A DNA stretch of 64,000 nt, taken from NCBI GenBank assembly GCA_023846275.1, contig CM043865.1, forward strand, positions 32,874,412 to 32,938,411. The letters are read 5' to 3'. Position 1 is the first letter of the stretch; each line of letters begins with the position of its first letter. Origin of the DNA: Vanilla planifolia (Eukaryota > Streptophyta > Magnoliopsida > Asparagales > Orchidaceae). A program made the translations under genes and the position numbers. Positions 11,647 through 23,400 of this stretch are shown here, one piece after another. Below the pieces are notes generated by a model. It made no database searches and was not told the origin of the DNA. It worked only from the letters and a program-made list of their open reading frames with translations.

Positions 11647-13757
11647 TGTGATGACCCATCTCGTCATATACTCAATTTCTTTAATATAATCATTCTCTTC
11701 CCTTAAAATAAATAATTTTTTTTTCAATTTTCAAAATTTAAGTAGACAAAACTTTTCTAATTTCTTATCCATTTTTTTATTATATAATAATATTTATTTC
11801 ACAATACATATATGATAATGCAATATCTACACAATTTATATCTACAACTATCAATTAAAAATAACTAAAAACTATCACCACAATCACATTTCATAGTTTT
11901 ATAATTATTTTTAACTATTGCATCTAATATTTACATGTATAAATAATGCTGAATAAACCATGTGACTTATGAGTAGTTCTCTTTTCGTTTAGTCGCAAAG
12001 TATCTCAAAAGTTAGTACCAAAAAAAAGTTGAGCCAAACATTATTGGTTCAATAGAATATCTTTAACAACAAATAAATATGTGAATAAGGACAATATTTT
12101 GGGATATTTGCATACAATGACTAATCACATATATTAATCACATAAATAATTCAAATTAAAATATAATAAGAAACATGATATGCTATAAAAAAAATCATAC
12201 TATAAACTATAGAAGGAAGTAACACATGTAGTTCTTTATTGTTTCATCCTTTTTCTTATATGATCTTGTTTATCGGCTTTTGTTTCCACTTAAGTAAACA
12301 TTATGATGGATGTGTTATTTATCTCATAATCAATATTTTTTTAGTTTATTTAGTTACAATAAAAATCTCAATTTTTGTTATTCTTATCATGTTCCTATGT
12401 AGAATCATGCTCAATTTTTTTATTATTTTTAGTAGCTATATTTTTGTGACAAATCTCAATCATGTGCACACTGGCCACTAGGTACTTCTTGACAAAAAAT
12501 CTCAATCATGCGGCTCACTAGCCACCTCATAATGGCAAATCTCAACTATGTGACATAAATGGCTATTATTGACTTGACGATAACAAATCCCAATATTGTA
12601 GCACATTAGCCACTAATCTCAAAGAACAACAATTTTAATTTAGAGAATTTGTAATTCAATGATGTCATATTATTGATTTCAATTAGCATACTCTTAGTTT
12701 GATGTCACAAGCACAGTCTTTCTCAACTTTCATAATAATTAATTAGATGTATATATTTATAATAACACATCAAATATCATGTTTATGTAAGTTGAATAAT
12801 TTTATATAGTAATATATATCAAATACAAGATATATATCTAGTTAAATGTGTTAATTCTTACATAGTTTTATATGTAATATTACAACAATAAATCAACATC
12901 ACAGGCTCTGTGTAGGATTCATATAATAAGTTTTATTTACAACAAATCTATAATTTATTAGACAAACGCATATATTACAACAAATTTGTTCAACTTATAG
13001 CTATACAGCTTTTTTTATTAATCAATTATAGCATATCGATTGTAATTTCTCAGCACAATTTATATATTTTTACCAAAATTAAAAATTATAAATATAAAAT
13101 TAGATGACTCGTTTCTTAAATCATGAAAATACCCTCTTTCTTCTCCTTTTTCTCAATTTCTTTCTTTTTGAAACCCTAATTTTCCTTGTCATCAACAATT
13201 TTTCCCTCAATCTTCAATACAACAAAATGACAGTCTTATTAGAATCTCATATAACGATTTTTGCTAAAAATCTCATGAACTCCAAGTTAAATTTTACCAA
13301 AATAAAAAAATTTTTGGTTTTAATTTTCCTGACTTAAACAAGTTCCTTAACAATGCAAATTAGCCTCAAACCCTAGATTCCCTAAAAAAGATGATGACAA
13401 CTAACATCCTCATAGTTGACAAAGGGGCTCTTTGACAAAATTCTAACCAACAAGCACAAAATTCCACTCCTAGTACATGATCACGTTTGGTAATGAACTT
13501 TTAGCCTTTTATTTTATCACCAAGCCTCATCCAACTTCAATGAAATCACACTCACTAAATTTTGAGTATTTTGTTTTACAATATGTTATAGTTTCCTTCC
13601 TTCTTTAATAATCATATACACAATATGGTTATTATAATCATTTTACAAAAATGATCATTTTGGAAAATTTTTCTCATTTCAATAAATTCAAAAATTTCAA
13701 ATGAATCATTCATTTGATTATATTATGCATTTATAAAAGATTTTTTGGGATGTTACA
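11647..13757 (-). mobile_element. Probable 3' LTR of a decayed Ty3/gypsy element
   Basis: On the minus strand the block begins TGTAACATCCC at 13757, right after the remnant of a gypsy pol gene. That is the usual place and sequence for the start of a plant gypsy 3' LTR. The left edge is proposed at 11647, where the + strand reads TGTGATGACCC, so the minus strand ends in CA. This gives an LTR of about 2.1 kb. No target-site duplication can be tested, because the 5' LTR was not found. An alternative is that the left edge is the start of a separate + strand LTR. Confidence 0.5.
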
Positions 13758-13789
13758 ATCATCTTTTCTTACAAAACATTGTACTCAAA

Positions 13790-14200
13790 ATTTAGAATAA
13801 TTCAAGATACTTTTTGAATATATCCTCTTCAAGTTGTCACAGCTTCTATCTCTATTATTTTCCCATTGTATCTTTACCATAAGATTTTTTTTATTTGTAA
13901 GTACCAAATTCCATGTTTATAGTCCTTATTAGCCTCTCCTCATAATTCAAACTAGGTTGCACCTCCATAACACTTACATCATATTCCATAATGTGCAAAT
14001 GATCAACAACACACCTCAAATTTGAAACATGGAATACATCAAGAATCCTAACCAGTGTTGGAGATAAAGCTATTATGTAGGCAACTTCTCTAACCCTTTT
14101 AGAAATATAGAATGGTCTAATGTATCATGGCTTCAATTTGATTCTAATTCCAAATTTTGTTAAGTAGAGCCCATTTTTCCTTTATAGGTTGCCAAAACCA
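13790..14200 (-). pseudogene. Ty3/gypsy pol remnant (C-terminal end of integrase)
   Basis: Translation of the minus strand, through stops and small frame shifts, gives IRPFYISKRVREVAY, then ILDVFHVSNLR, then a tyrosine/glutamate-rich stretch with NYEERLIR, and QLEEDIFKKY near the end. These match, in order, the conserved chromodomain-side tail of plant gypsy polyproteins (the RYIGPF..RVG.VAY, HDVFHVS.LR, YEERP and WE.E..M...YP blocks). Several in-frame stops make it non-functional. It runs directly into the LTR start at 13757. Confidence 0.8.
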
Positions 14201-14700
14201 AAATTTGTCTCTTGATATATTGTAGTGATTTTTTTAGTGGAAATCTGAAGAAGGTGCTTATGCTCATCCAACAAGAGGTAAGAATATTGCATATCTTTTT
14301 ACTAGAGGGTGTTTATCTCCTGCTTAATACTAATGCTTGACTCCATCAGCCCCTCCTTTTGGCATGCCTACAAAAAGAATAAAAGGTAACATATCTTGCC
14401 TTTTTATAAGTAAGCCACGTGTCTTCCAATATCAATATCTTACTAGAAGAAAGGAATACCAAATATAAGAACTTGATTAATAAAAGGAAGTAGTTTGAGC
14501 TAATATGAGATACAAAATAAAGCATTGTGCCTAGAAAGGACTGAAGAACCTATGGGGTGAAGACAACTCTATCCAATATCTTAAAAATTTACACAGATCC
14601 ACCCTATTGTTACACCTAATGCTGTCAATGAATCTCAAGACATAATGGTTAGCTACAATAATGAATTAGGAGAAATCTTATTTTCAATTGAAAACCAAAA
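14201..14700. other. Junction region between gypsy and LINE relics
   Basis: No coding signal could be assigned. It probably holds more decayed pol sequence and the broken end of the LINE, but nothing here supports a specific call. Confidence 0.35.
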
Positions 14701-15190
14701 CACATTTCCTCCTATTCTCTTAGACTAAGAGAGAGCAACATTAAAGTCCTCAATGACAAGAGTAGGAAGCTTGTTGTCATAAATTTGAAGAATTAAAACC
14801 CAAATGTCCCTTTTAATAGCATAATATTTGGAGACAAAAATAGCAAAGAAAACCCAAGGAAACCAATCACCTTCATTGACCTCAATAACAATAGTCTGCT
14901 TAAATTGATGAAGCATGCAAAACCTTAATGAAACTCCTTCAAATGAAAATGATGCCACAAAACTTGCTCACAGAGGGCTCAATCACAAAGTCTCAGTTCC
15001 TCCTTAGTAGTTTATCTGCATCCCAATAAGGAAAGATAGAGACTCTAGTTTCCACCAAAGTCATGAGAAAGATATAGTTTTGTCTAACAATTTCTTGAAG
15101 ATGGTTCCTCAAGGTTGAGGATCTGACACCTCGAATGTTCTATGGTAGGACACTAATCATGGTAAAGATGTAGAGATAGAGGTGTCGCCA
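14700..15190 (-). pseudogene. L1-type LINE ORF2 remnant: endonuclease (APE) domain
   Basis: The minus strand gives NIRGVRSSTLRNHLQEI followed by FLMTLVETRVS near 15150-15050. This is the start of a plant L1 ORF2 endonuclease, with the catalytic Glu in the ETR motif. Further on (14958-14725) comes NEGDWFPWVFFAIFVS, then LVIEDFN, matching the later endonuclease strands and the (G/E)DFN motif. Frame shifts between these blocks show that it is dead. Reverse transcriptase sequence was not found to the left, so the 3' part has been lost or replaced. Confidence 0.8.
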
Positions 15191-16486
15191 CCTTTGTGTC
15201 TTGGTGAATGACTTCTTCTCTTAGCTACATCTAAAATACTAGACCTTAGGTCCCTTAACTCTTTGTTTTCATGCTTAGAAGATGATTTAATGGTCAAACA
15301 TTCCTCTCCCTCCTAATTGCACTCTTATTAAGTAAGAGCACATCACATAGCTAGAATGCTTGAGTTGTTCAGTTGTAAAACCTACTCAGCCTTGTTTAGT
15401 ATAGCCACATGCACACCTCCCTTTATTACACACTAGGGTTTCTTTCTATTATTGCATGTTGCATGCTTAGCACAATGTTCTCCCACACAGTTGTCACCTA
15501 TTGAGCATGGAAAGCTACCTATTCTCTAGAAGGATGGGTAATGTGTGTCTACTAAAATGATTTAACATTTTACCATACATTATTATTGTGCATATGGCCT
15601 TAGAATTTGTTGGTGCCTAAGGTAGCCCACCTCCAACCTCCTATGTTATGGCATCACAAGCATCCATGGCCTAACTCCTTTTATTGATTGTTCCTACTTC
15701 ATCATCGTTAGAGATTTGAAGTGGTTTTTGTAATTTGCTTAGGCTTCGCCATCTCCATGTTCATCTGTTTAGTCAACTAGGTTCATCTCTGTGTCATCTT
15801 TGGTTGGCAAACTCTTGTTTTGTGTTCAATGTAGTCACAAGTGAAACACATAAGGGGAAGCCTCTATTTTCAAAGCATTGATGCAGGCATCTCAATGAGC
15901 CATTTAGCCATAATCTTGACTTAAGGGGTGAGACAATTCCAATTTGACATAGAACTTGGCATATCATACCTCTCCTTACCTGTTGTCCTTCTGTTAATCA
16001 ATAAGAGATCATTAGAGTGGATCTCAACCTCCCTTTCACAAGTAAGAATGAATATAATAATTGCATCCCCTTGGATGAAGGAATTATCTTTTAGAATATG
16101 TTTGAAAATGTCAACATTGGGTAATCCAAGAACAGGATTCTTTGGATTCTTATTATCACATTTGGTGCATTATCAATCTTAGTCGTGCTCGCCTTCTATG
16201 AAATGCTTCTTAGAAGCTTTTCCCCATTTTTCCATTATACATAGCTAATTTGTTGGTAACATCAATTGGATCCTTCAATATAATTCTACAACCAGTTTGT
16301 AAGCATCCACCCAGTCTTGCAAATCAACAACATCCTACACTTCCATTGATTTCACTATACGCAACATCGTTGGCCACCAAAATCATTATTATAGTCACTG
16401 TTGTTGGTGAAACCTTATGTACACAAATTGGATTTTTGTAGGCCATCTAAGAAAATTTGAAATATCCATAGAAATGCTATAGGTAA
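15191..16486 (-). pseudogene. L1-type LINE ORF1 remnant with CCHC zinc knuckle
   Basis: At 15807-15848 (minus strand) the sequence reads CFTCDYIEHKTRVC, a perfect C-x2-C-x4-H-x4-C zinc knuckle, preceded by FENRGFPL. This is the typical C-terminal nucleic-acid-binding knuckle of plant L1 ORF1. It lies upstream, in the minus-strand sense, of the ORF2 endonuclease, as expected in a LINE. The rest of the region is degraded by stops. The right side is cut by a solo LTR. Confidence 0.72.
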
Positions 16487-17720
16487 TGTCAGGCACCCAC
16501 CTTACCAACTACAGTAAATTAAGGATGCTGCATAAGAAATAATCTCGATTGAGGACAAACCATGCATAGGTGGGGACCCGACGGTGAAATGAAAACATGT
16601 GTATATATTTTTAAGTCACAAAAACAGCTTTCTAAAAGCCCTGCCAAATACTTCCCGAAATCCCCAAAAAAAATCCCAATTTTTCTCCTTGTTTCTCGCC
16701 GCGCCTGGACCGCGCGTCCGCTGAACCGGCCTGCGGTTCAGCTCCGCGGTTCAGCCGACTGAACCGCTCCTCTCTCCCTCTCTCTCTCCTCCGCCTCAGC
16801 CCGAACCGGTCTCTCTCTCCTCCGCCTCAGCCCGAACTGGGTCTCTCTCTCCTCCGCCTCAGCCCGAACCGGGCGCCTTCCGGTTCGGTTAACCCGAACC
16901 GGTTCAAACAGGATCATCCCTGTTTCTCACCCGACGCTGCTTCCCTCTCTCCTCGCCGCCGCTCGCGTCCGGCGGCTTCTAGCCGCTTCCACGGTAAATT
17001 TCTCGTTTCCCCGAATCCCTCTCCGGGAAATACCAAGCTCCTCTCGACTTCTTTCGCACTCCTCGACGACCAGTTTGCCGGAAAAACATTCCGCATCTCG
17101 CGGCCGACAACTCCGGCCACTCCTTCGGCAACCCAATACGTCTCCGGCAGAAAATAAACATTCGGCCGGCCTCTCTTACTCTCCCCCCACTCAACAGAAC
17201 CCCAATACAGCAAAATAAAACGAACCATCTTACCTTGCCGCAGTTTCTCCGGCGAGCTTCCCAGCTTCCGTTAAATTTCCGGCAACTTTTCGCAATCGCT
17301 AAAACTTTTCCAAACAGCTTCTGTGCTTAAGAGGATTAACTCACCCGGGCTGATATCCTCGCCCGGGTGGACACGTATGTGTTAATTTTGCCTTGTGTCG
17401 ACACGTTCGTGATTTTTTTGCAGAACACCCCCTGAACTTTTCCAAATTACAAATCTACCCTGTCCTGGCCGACAATTCCATATTTACAAATTTACCTTCC
17501 GCCATCCGATTTTAAACTAAATCGGAAATCCTAAATTGCAGATATATCCCGGATCTGAAATCCTGAAATTACAAATATATCCAAAACTTTAAAAATTCAT
17601 AATTAATTATCCAAAATTCCAAAAATTACAAATTTACCATCGTTTGACTCGTCTCAAAGAGCTCTTTCTATAAAAAATATAAAAATACAAATAAGAGAAA
17701 ACTAGGGCTGTTACAGGTAA
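16482..17720 (-). mobile_element. Solo LTR of 1229 bp with 5-bp target-site duplication, inserted in the LINE relic
   Basis: The LTR spans 16487-17715. On the + strand it reads TGTCAGGCACCC to GGCTGTTACA; on the minus strand it starts TGTAACAGCCC, a common LTR opening, and ends in CA. Both ends are flanked by GGTAA (16482-16486 and 17716-17720), a perfect target-site duplication. LINE-like sequence continues on both sides and no internal retroelement DNA is present, so this is a solo LTR left by recombination. A TTTTATAG box near 17670 (minus strand) fits the U3 promoter. The centre is GC-rich, unlike the surroundings. The family cannot be named from the LTR alone. Confidence 0.88.
16781..16873. 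repeat. Three tandem copies of a 29-32 bp unit inside the solo LTR
   Basis: The unit is a CT run followed by CCTCCGCCTCAGCCCGAACC and GG. Copies start at about 16781, 16810 and 16842, with one or two differences between them. Just upstream and downstream the elements GAACCG and CGGTTC recur in both orientations. Such subrepeats are common in LTR U3/R regions. Confidence 0.85.
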
Positions 17721-18620
17721 TCTTGTTATTAATCTCATCATCTTCCTTAGTGTCTATAATAAGGGAAACCATTAGATCAGACCCCACATTAGAACTTCGA
17801 TCAATGTCTTTGTTTTTGCACTTTTCACTAGAATCATGCCACTACAAAACACATCTTAAATTTGAATAAAGCTATTTCCATCAATTGTAGCCATGCCATC
17901 CCTCAGCCAAACTACTTACCTCATTATGAAAAGCACCCTTGCATTGAAATGCCAAAAAAGCCACCTCAACCTTCTTAGCTACCACACTTATCATTGCCTC
18001 CCACTACCCTCAACTACCCTTAAGATAGTCATTGCCAAATGAAGCCCTTCAACCATAGTCATTGCCTCTTATTGCCTAAAATGCCCTAGAGATCAATGTG
18101 AGAAATTGAAGTCTCTTCTTTACTTAGGCCAAGTTATTTGAATTCTCTAGTGACTAAGTGTCATCTAAATCTATCTCCTTACTAATTTTCAAATTAAGAT
18201 CTGAAATGAATTCATTGACAAACTATTAATTTACATTAGGATAGTCTATCTTAACCACTAAGTCTTCAAAAGTATTTAGATACATAAAGCTCTCATGTCT
18301 TAAGGCATGTGATTGTCCATACAACCTTTCTACAACGTTATCCTTGGTTAAGTTGTTTATCTTACAATCATTTAAGCTAAGCCAGTAAAAAAAATCTTCC
18401 ATTTAGATCATTTGTTATAACACCATCAAATATTAGCACTTCAATCTTAACCATGTTGTAAGTCACCATACGATCATCCTTATGGCTCTTAGAAGGTGAT
18501 CTTTTATCCAACTCATTCTCCCTAAATGTTTGATGATCTTCTTTTAAAGGTTCATTATGAGAGATGGAATTAGGTTATTAGTCATATTAACCATCACTTA
18601 AGTAAATTAGGAACCTAAGA
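17721..18620 (-). mobile_element. Probable upstream continuation of the LINE relic
   Basis: Sequence to the right of the solo LTR has the same composition as the LINE ORF1 block to the left, and the target-site duplication shows that the two sides were once contiguous. I could not identify a further conserved motif, and stops occur in all frames. The extent is a guess. Confidence 0.4.
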
Positions 18621-19890
18621 CATTCAAAATAGCTTATATCCTATCCAATCCAATTGATTAATTGAATTATTTAATAAATGATGAAGCTTATTTATCACAT
18701 TTTTAAATATCACTAGGTTCTTAACTTGGTTTTACTTTGGTGATATTATAAAATTTTAAAATATCATAATGAGTGAGAAGATGAAAAAAATATTTTAATT
18801 ATAGATGATGGTTTGATATTAATATTAAATTTATTATTTCTTATTTTTTAAAATAAAAAAGTAATTAAAAATAATTTTAAAATAAGATTAAGGAAATTAT
18901 GTAGAAATTGGTTCATTTTTTTCAACAAAATGTGGCTATAGTTTATAACTAGATAACCTAAATTTATTAATAATAATCAAAGCAATTTTTATTAAGAGAA
19001 AAAAATGGGATTCAAATTATGGTTTGTACTCCATATGGGATAAAGATAAACATACAAATCATCTTTTAATTGTCATTATGAAGTTAAATATTTGCTAAGT
19101 TGGATTAAGTCTAACTAATTGATGTGAATCAAATTGAATACATATTTTTTGATTTACAGTCAAACATATCTATCATATTATTCTTTATGTAGGAAACTCA
19201 AACCACAATAAAGAAAGAAATCAATCTAACTATTCATAAAATTAACTCTTTTAATGATTATTCTTATTTGTAATCCCTTTGACTTTCAACTTAGTTTCTT
19301 GTTAAGATAAAGCTCTTCTTATGTTGTATGTTCAAGCCCTTGTATAACAATTTGGAATTGGATCATTGTGGTGTTTGAGATATTGTGAAGCCTTGGATTT
19401 TCTAAAAAATAGATGATATCAATGCCATTAATTAAAGTTTACACTGATGCGGGGCATCAATAGCCAACAAGGTCGTGTAAATAGTGAGGAGGGCTAGACC
19501 TTGGGTATCATCAAGGAAGACAAAGAATGCGATGAGGTCGGTGACAACTTATTAGGAGACTTCAAATGTGCATGTTTGCACCTAAACACAATGACAATCT
19601 CCTATTTTCCAATAATCTAAAAAATTTTCTTTAATTTCATACATGGAAATACTAAATAAGTTACACAAAAAACACTAAAATTGTAATTTTAATGCAAAAG
19701 ATAAAAGTAGACTTTAAATTAAAAACTAATAAAATAAAAAATAATGAGAAAAATTATACAAGTTTGATGTTTGAAGCATAATAATAATAATAATCAATTT
19801 TAGGGTTGATAAATGATTATATACAATTTAATTACTCAAATAGATCAAATAAACTCTATTTCATGTCTTTCTCAAACCTCTGTTTGTGCT
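18621..19890. other. AT-rich intergenic DNA
   Basis: I see no gene, splice structure or repeat boundary here. The right end holds the 3' flank of the RING-H2 gene. Confidence 0.5.
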
Positions 19891-19893
19891 GCT

Positions 19894-20460
19894 TCAAATT
19901 CTCTCACAAACCTCCCTTGATGCAGCAACCGTTTCGACATCCCATGCTTCTCTGATCCTCGACCTCGGCAAACCCGGCACCTTTATCTCCTCTCCAGGGG
20001 GCATCGAACCGCCGGATTCCGTCGCTGGCCTCGCTGGTGGCTCAACGGCACTCCGGCAGATGGGACATGTGGAGTTGCAGAGGAACCACGTGTCTATGCA
20101 CTCGAGATGGAAGGCGTGTTCGCATCCGGGGAGAAGACGACCTGCATCGCCATCGGCAAGCTCGGAGAGACAGATGGCACACACGGGTCCGCATCCGTTC
20201 TTCGAGTTGGCCCAGTGGAAGATGGTGGAAGGGAGGGATTTGAGCACGGCGGGATCGAGCGGAACTGTTTCCGGCGTGGGGGAGGAGGAGAAGATGAAGA
20301 AGGAGGGTAAGGGGGAGGGAGGAAGGGAGGAGTTGGGAACCCTGTGGCGTCTGGCGCGGAGGTAGAGGAAGACGACGACGAGGAAGAGGAAAAAGAGTAA
20401 GAGGACGAATGCCGTCAAGAGCTCTCCTGGGATGAAGGCGTAAAGGACGGGGACTGACAT
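19894..20460 (-). CDS. ATL-type RING-H2 E3 ubiquitin ligase
   Basis: This intronless gene encodes 188 residues, typical of the plant ATL family. Residues about 14-34 form one hydrophobic membrane segment, followed by basic residues (RARRHR). Residues about 66-81 (VPLDPAVLKSLPSTIF) correspond to the ATL 'GLD' region. Residues 94-135 are a complete RING-H2 finger, with ligands C94, C97, C113, H115, H118, C121, C132 and C135 and the expected Pro before C135 (CPIC). The finger recruits a ubiquitin-loaded E2 to membrane-linked targets. The C-terminal 50 residues are Pro/Gly-rich without a known domain. Known ATL proteins act in defence, hormone and carbon/nitrogen responses, but the sequence does not say which. 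Codon use is GC-rich. The start at 20460 gives the usual short extracytoplasmic N-terminus. Confidence 0.92.
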   Translation of the reverse strand: MSVPVLYAFIPGELLTAFVLLLFFLFLVVVFLYLRARRHRVPNSSLPPSPLPSFFIFSSSPTPETVPLDPAVLKSLPSTIFHWANSKNGCGPVCAICLSELADGDAGRLLPGCEHAFHLECIDTWFLCNSTCPICRSAVEPPARPATESGGSMPPGEEIKVPGLPRSRIREAWDVETVAASREVCERI

Positions 20461-23400
20461 AGTAGTGGATTCTGAGGTCTGAGCGATGGTGGAGTCTTGG
20501 ATTCTTTCTTCTGCCGCTCAAGATTGATTGGGCAAAAGCCGGAAAGAGCGGAGCAAGCAATGAGTAGAATAAGGGAAGCGGAGATTTCAAAATTGGCAGT
20601 AAAAATGCCTCTTTTGCCGATGGATGGAGACTCCTCCGCGGCAGCATGAGTGCCATTTGGAAGAGTCTCAAGTTTTCATATGTAATCATTTGTATTTGCT
20701 TACTCTTCATATTATATATGTCATGATATTGGATTTTTAACTCCTGCCTTTTGTATTATGCATCACCTATATTAAGGGTTGGTTTAAAATAATTTTTACT
20801 GAATATTATTTTATTGAGAAAACAATTTTAAAACTATTATTATTTAATATTATTAAAAATTATGTATTTGAAAATTTTTTATTACTATATAATTATTTTA
20901 AAACAATTTGACAAAACTATCTATTAGTTCTTTATGTACAAAATAAATAAAAGATGATAATGTATATTATGATATTATAGGATTTTATTTATTTATTAAA
21001 ATAAGATAATAAAAAGGTATTGCTGAAAAGTTTTGGTTAAAAATTAAAGATTTATAATAAAATTTTCTTTTGGAGGCAAGTGGAGTGTTTTCATAGCTAG
21101 GATGCTAATGTTTATCTTACTTGAGAATTATACTTAAATTACTCCACTATGATGGTCACTCTACAATAGTAAAGCATCGATCATTTGAAAGTGGCTTGGT
21201 TATATGAATGTTTATTTAATTGTCATGTCAATCAAGAAGACTCAACAACATCAAGGATATCAAATTTAATTCAAGAAAGCTAAGTTCTTCTCAATGAAGG
21301 AGTTTACTATATATAAAATCATATAAACCAGTTAATTAAAACAACATTTGATTAGCTATGTATATATATATAACAACTAGTTCTTATTTATCTTTGTTTT
21401 AAAAAATTTTTTTGTTCTCATATACTTGTTATGCATCATATTTATATGATTTTCAAATCTTATGTATAATTAACCTTATTTACTGTTTTCTCATTATTCC
21501 TAATTGATTTGTCATATAATCATCTTTTTTTTATCATCTAATATGATCACCCACATTATATTATATGATTACAACTCTTCTTCCAACTAACTACCTAACC
21601 TAGCAAAATATCATACTTATGATCACCCTTGTTGTACATGTACGATTTTAACATAAGCTCCTATATGATTTCCTTAATAGACTAATAAGATCATTTATCT
21701 TGAAATCATTCAAACCAATCATATACTATTACAACGAGCTTACCAATGTTTATACAATTATAAGGCATATTTATATGAAATGAAACTTAAATAAAAATAT
21801 ATGCCTCATTTAATCTTCAATAATTAAAAGAATAGTTTTCAAAACTTTTGATCACTCACACTCAACCCTACTTTAGTGTCTCAAGTAAAGTATTATAAGC
21901 CTTATATTTTAAAGCAAGTTGTAGTAAAAACAAGTGTTTGAATCTCACAAGAGGTAGTGAATTGTAGGTTTTAAAATATTTTTTTTGCTAATTTTAGAAT
22001 TATATTTATTTTTAAAAAATTTATAAAAATAATTTTATGTTTATAGAAAACTTTGATTTATAAATATATTAATTTATAATTTTATGATTAAGATAAATAA
22101 AAATAAAATTTGAAATGGTACATTAATTTTTTAAGTAGTTCAGCTCAAATTAGAACATATATCCATCCCTAATCGAGGTCGAAAAAAACTCTACTAGTAA
22201 AAGGGATATAGCTTGTGATTTTTTCTTATGGTTTACCTCCAAACTACTAACTTTTATAAGTTCAATTATAACTTGGGCTTTTACAAGCTCAACCCCAACT
22301 CAATTTTTTTACGAGATTAAATCGAACTCGAGCTTTCACAAATGCTAGGCCACCCAATCCAAAGGAAAAAGAAAAATACAGCAAAAAATAAATTTCTAAT
22401 AAATTGTGTATAAATTTTTCTATGCTTGTTAATGAATATAGAAAGCACAATAAGCTTAAAATTATGAAGAAAAATAAACATTAAAAACTTAGAAGAAATA
22501 GACTTAGCAGAAAGAATTTGAATTTTGAGTAATTGTAAATATGTACTTCTAAAAGAAATTTATACTAATAAAATATGATGTAGCTTTTTTTTTGAGATAT
22601 TAAAATCTTATTCATATTTATTTGTTATTTCATTCACAATGATTAAATATTTATAGAAACATTTTGGTCATAGTCGTTAGAAAGTCAAGCAAAAGCTATT
22701 TCAAAACTACTGCCAAACTATTTAAAAAGCTTTTACAAATAGCTTAAATAATTCTTCCAAAATAATTAAGTGCAATGGTACATATAACAGCTAGTTAATT
22801 AACTATTAGGCGGGATTGACTGAAGTCGTTGGATCCAATCAGAGGCTTTGTAGACCATTAGATCTAATATTGTAAAATAGATGAATTATGGATGGTGTGA
22901 TCATGACGAATTTAATATAGGTCATTTGATCATGTCAGATGAAATCTAGATTGTTCAATTAATCAACGATAAAATTGAGAACGATCTTAGTCATAAGATT
23001 CAAAATGGATAATTTTAAGCCACAAGATTCAAGAACAAATATTTCGTGAAGAAACACTCGAAGTTGTTCGATGAAGTCGGACGAGATCATGATCGTCGAA
23101 TGTCAAGTAATGATCAAATGCTTACAGTGGATGAAACATGACCATTTGATTGAAGATTGAATGATGAGGGATGTTGCAAGCTTTAGACACTAAAATGTTG
23201 GATGCAATCACTATCATGCCATCGTGAAATTGTGCAATTGAATAGTGGTAATTCACGTATGCATTAGGATGGATGAGGTAGATAAATATTGTCTGACGTT
23301 GGAAAATAAAGGCAATTTTTCCTCTTTACATTAACTATGCTACATCTCCATGTCAAGCCAAGTTGGGGCTGGCTCCCCCTTGTGCGCTCAAGGTTTCACC

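Noticed and set aside
16914..17228. Overlapping Arg/Gly-rich frames of 69-104 codons in GC-rich DNA
   Set aside because: They lie inside the solo LTR, and the lack of stops is due to high GC. No conserved motif was found.
20042..20710. 222-codon frame overlapping the RING-H2 gene on the same strand
   Set aside because: It is an out-of-frame shadow. The RING-H2 frame has all zinc ligands and a membrane segment; this one has Arg/Leu/Pro-rich composition only.
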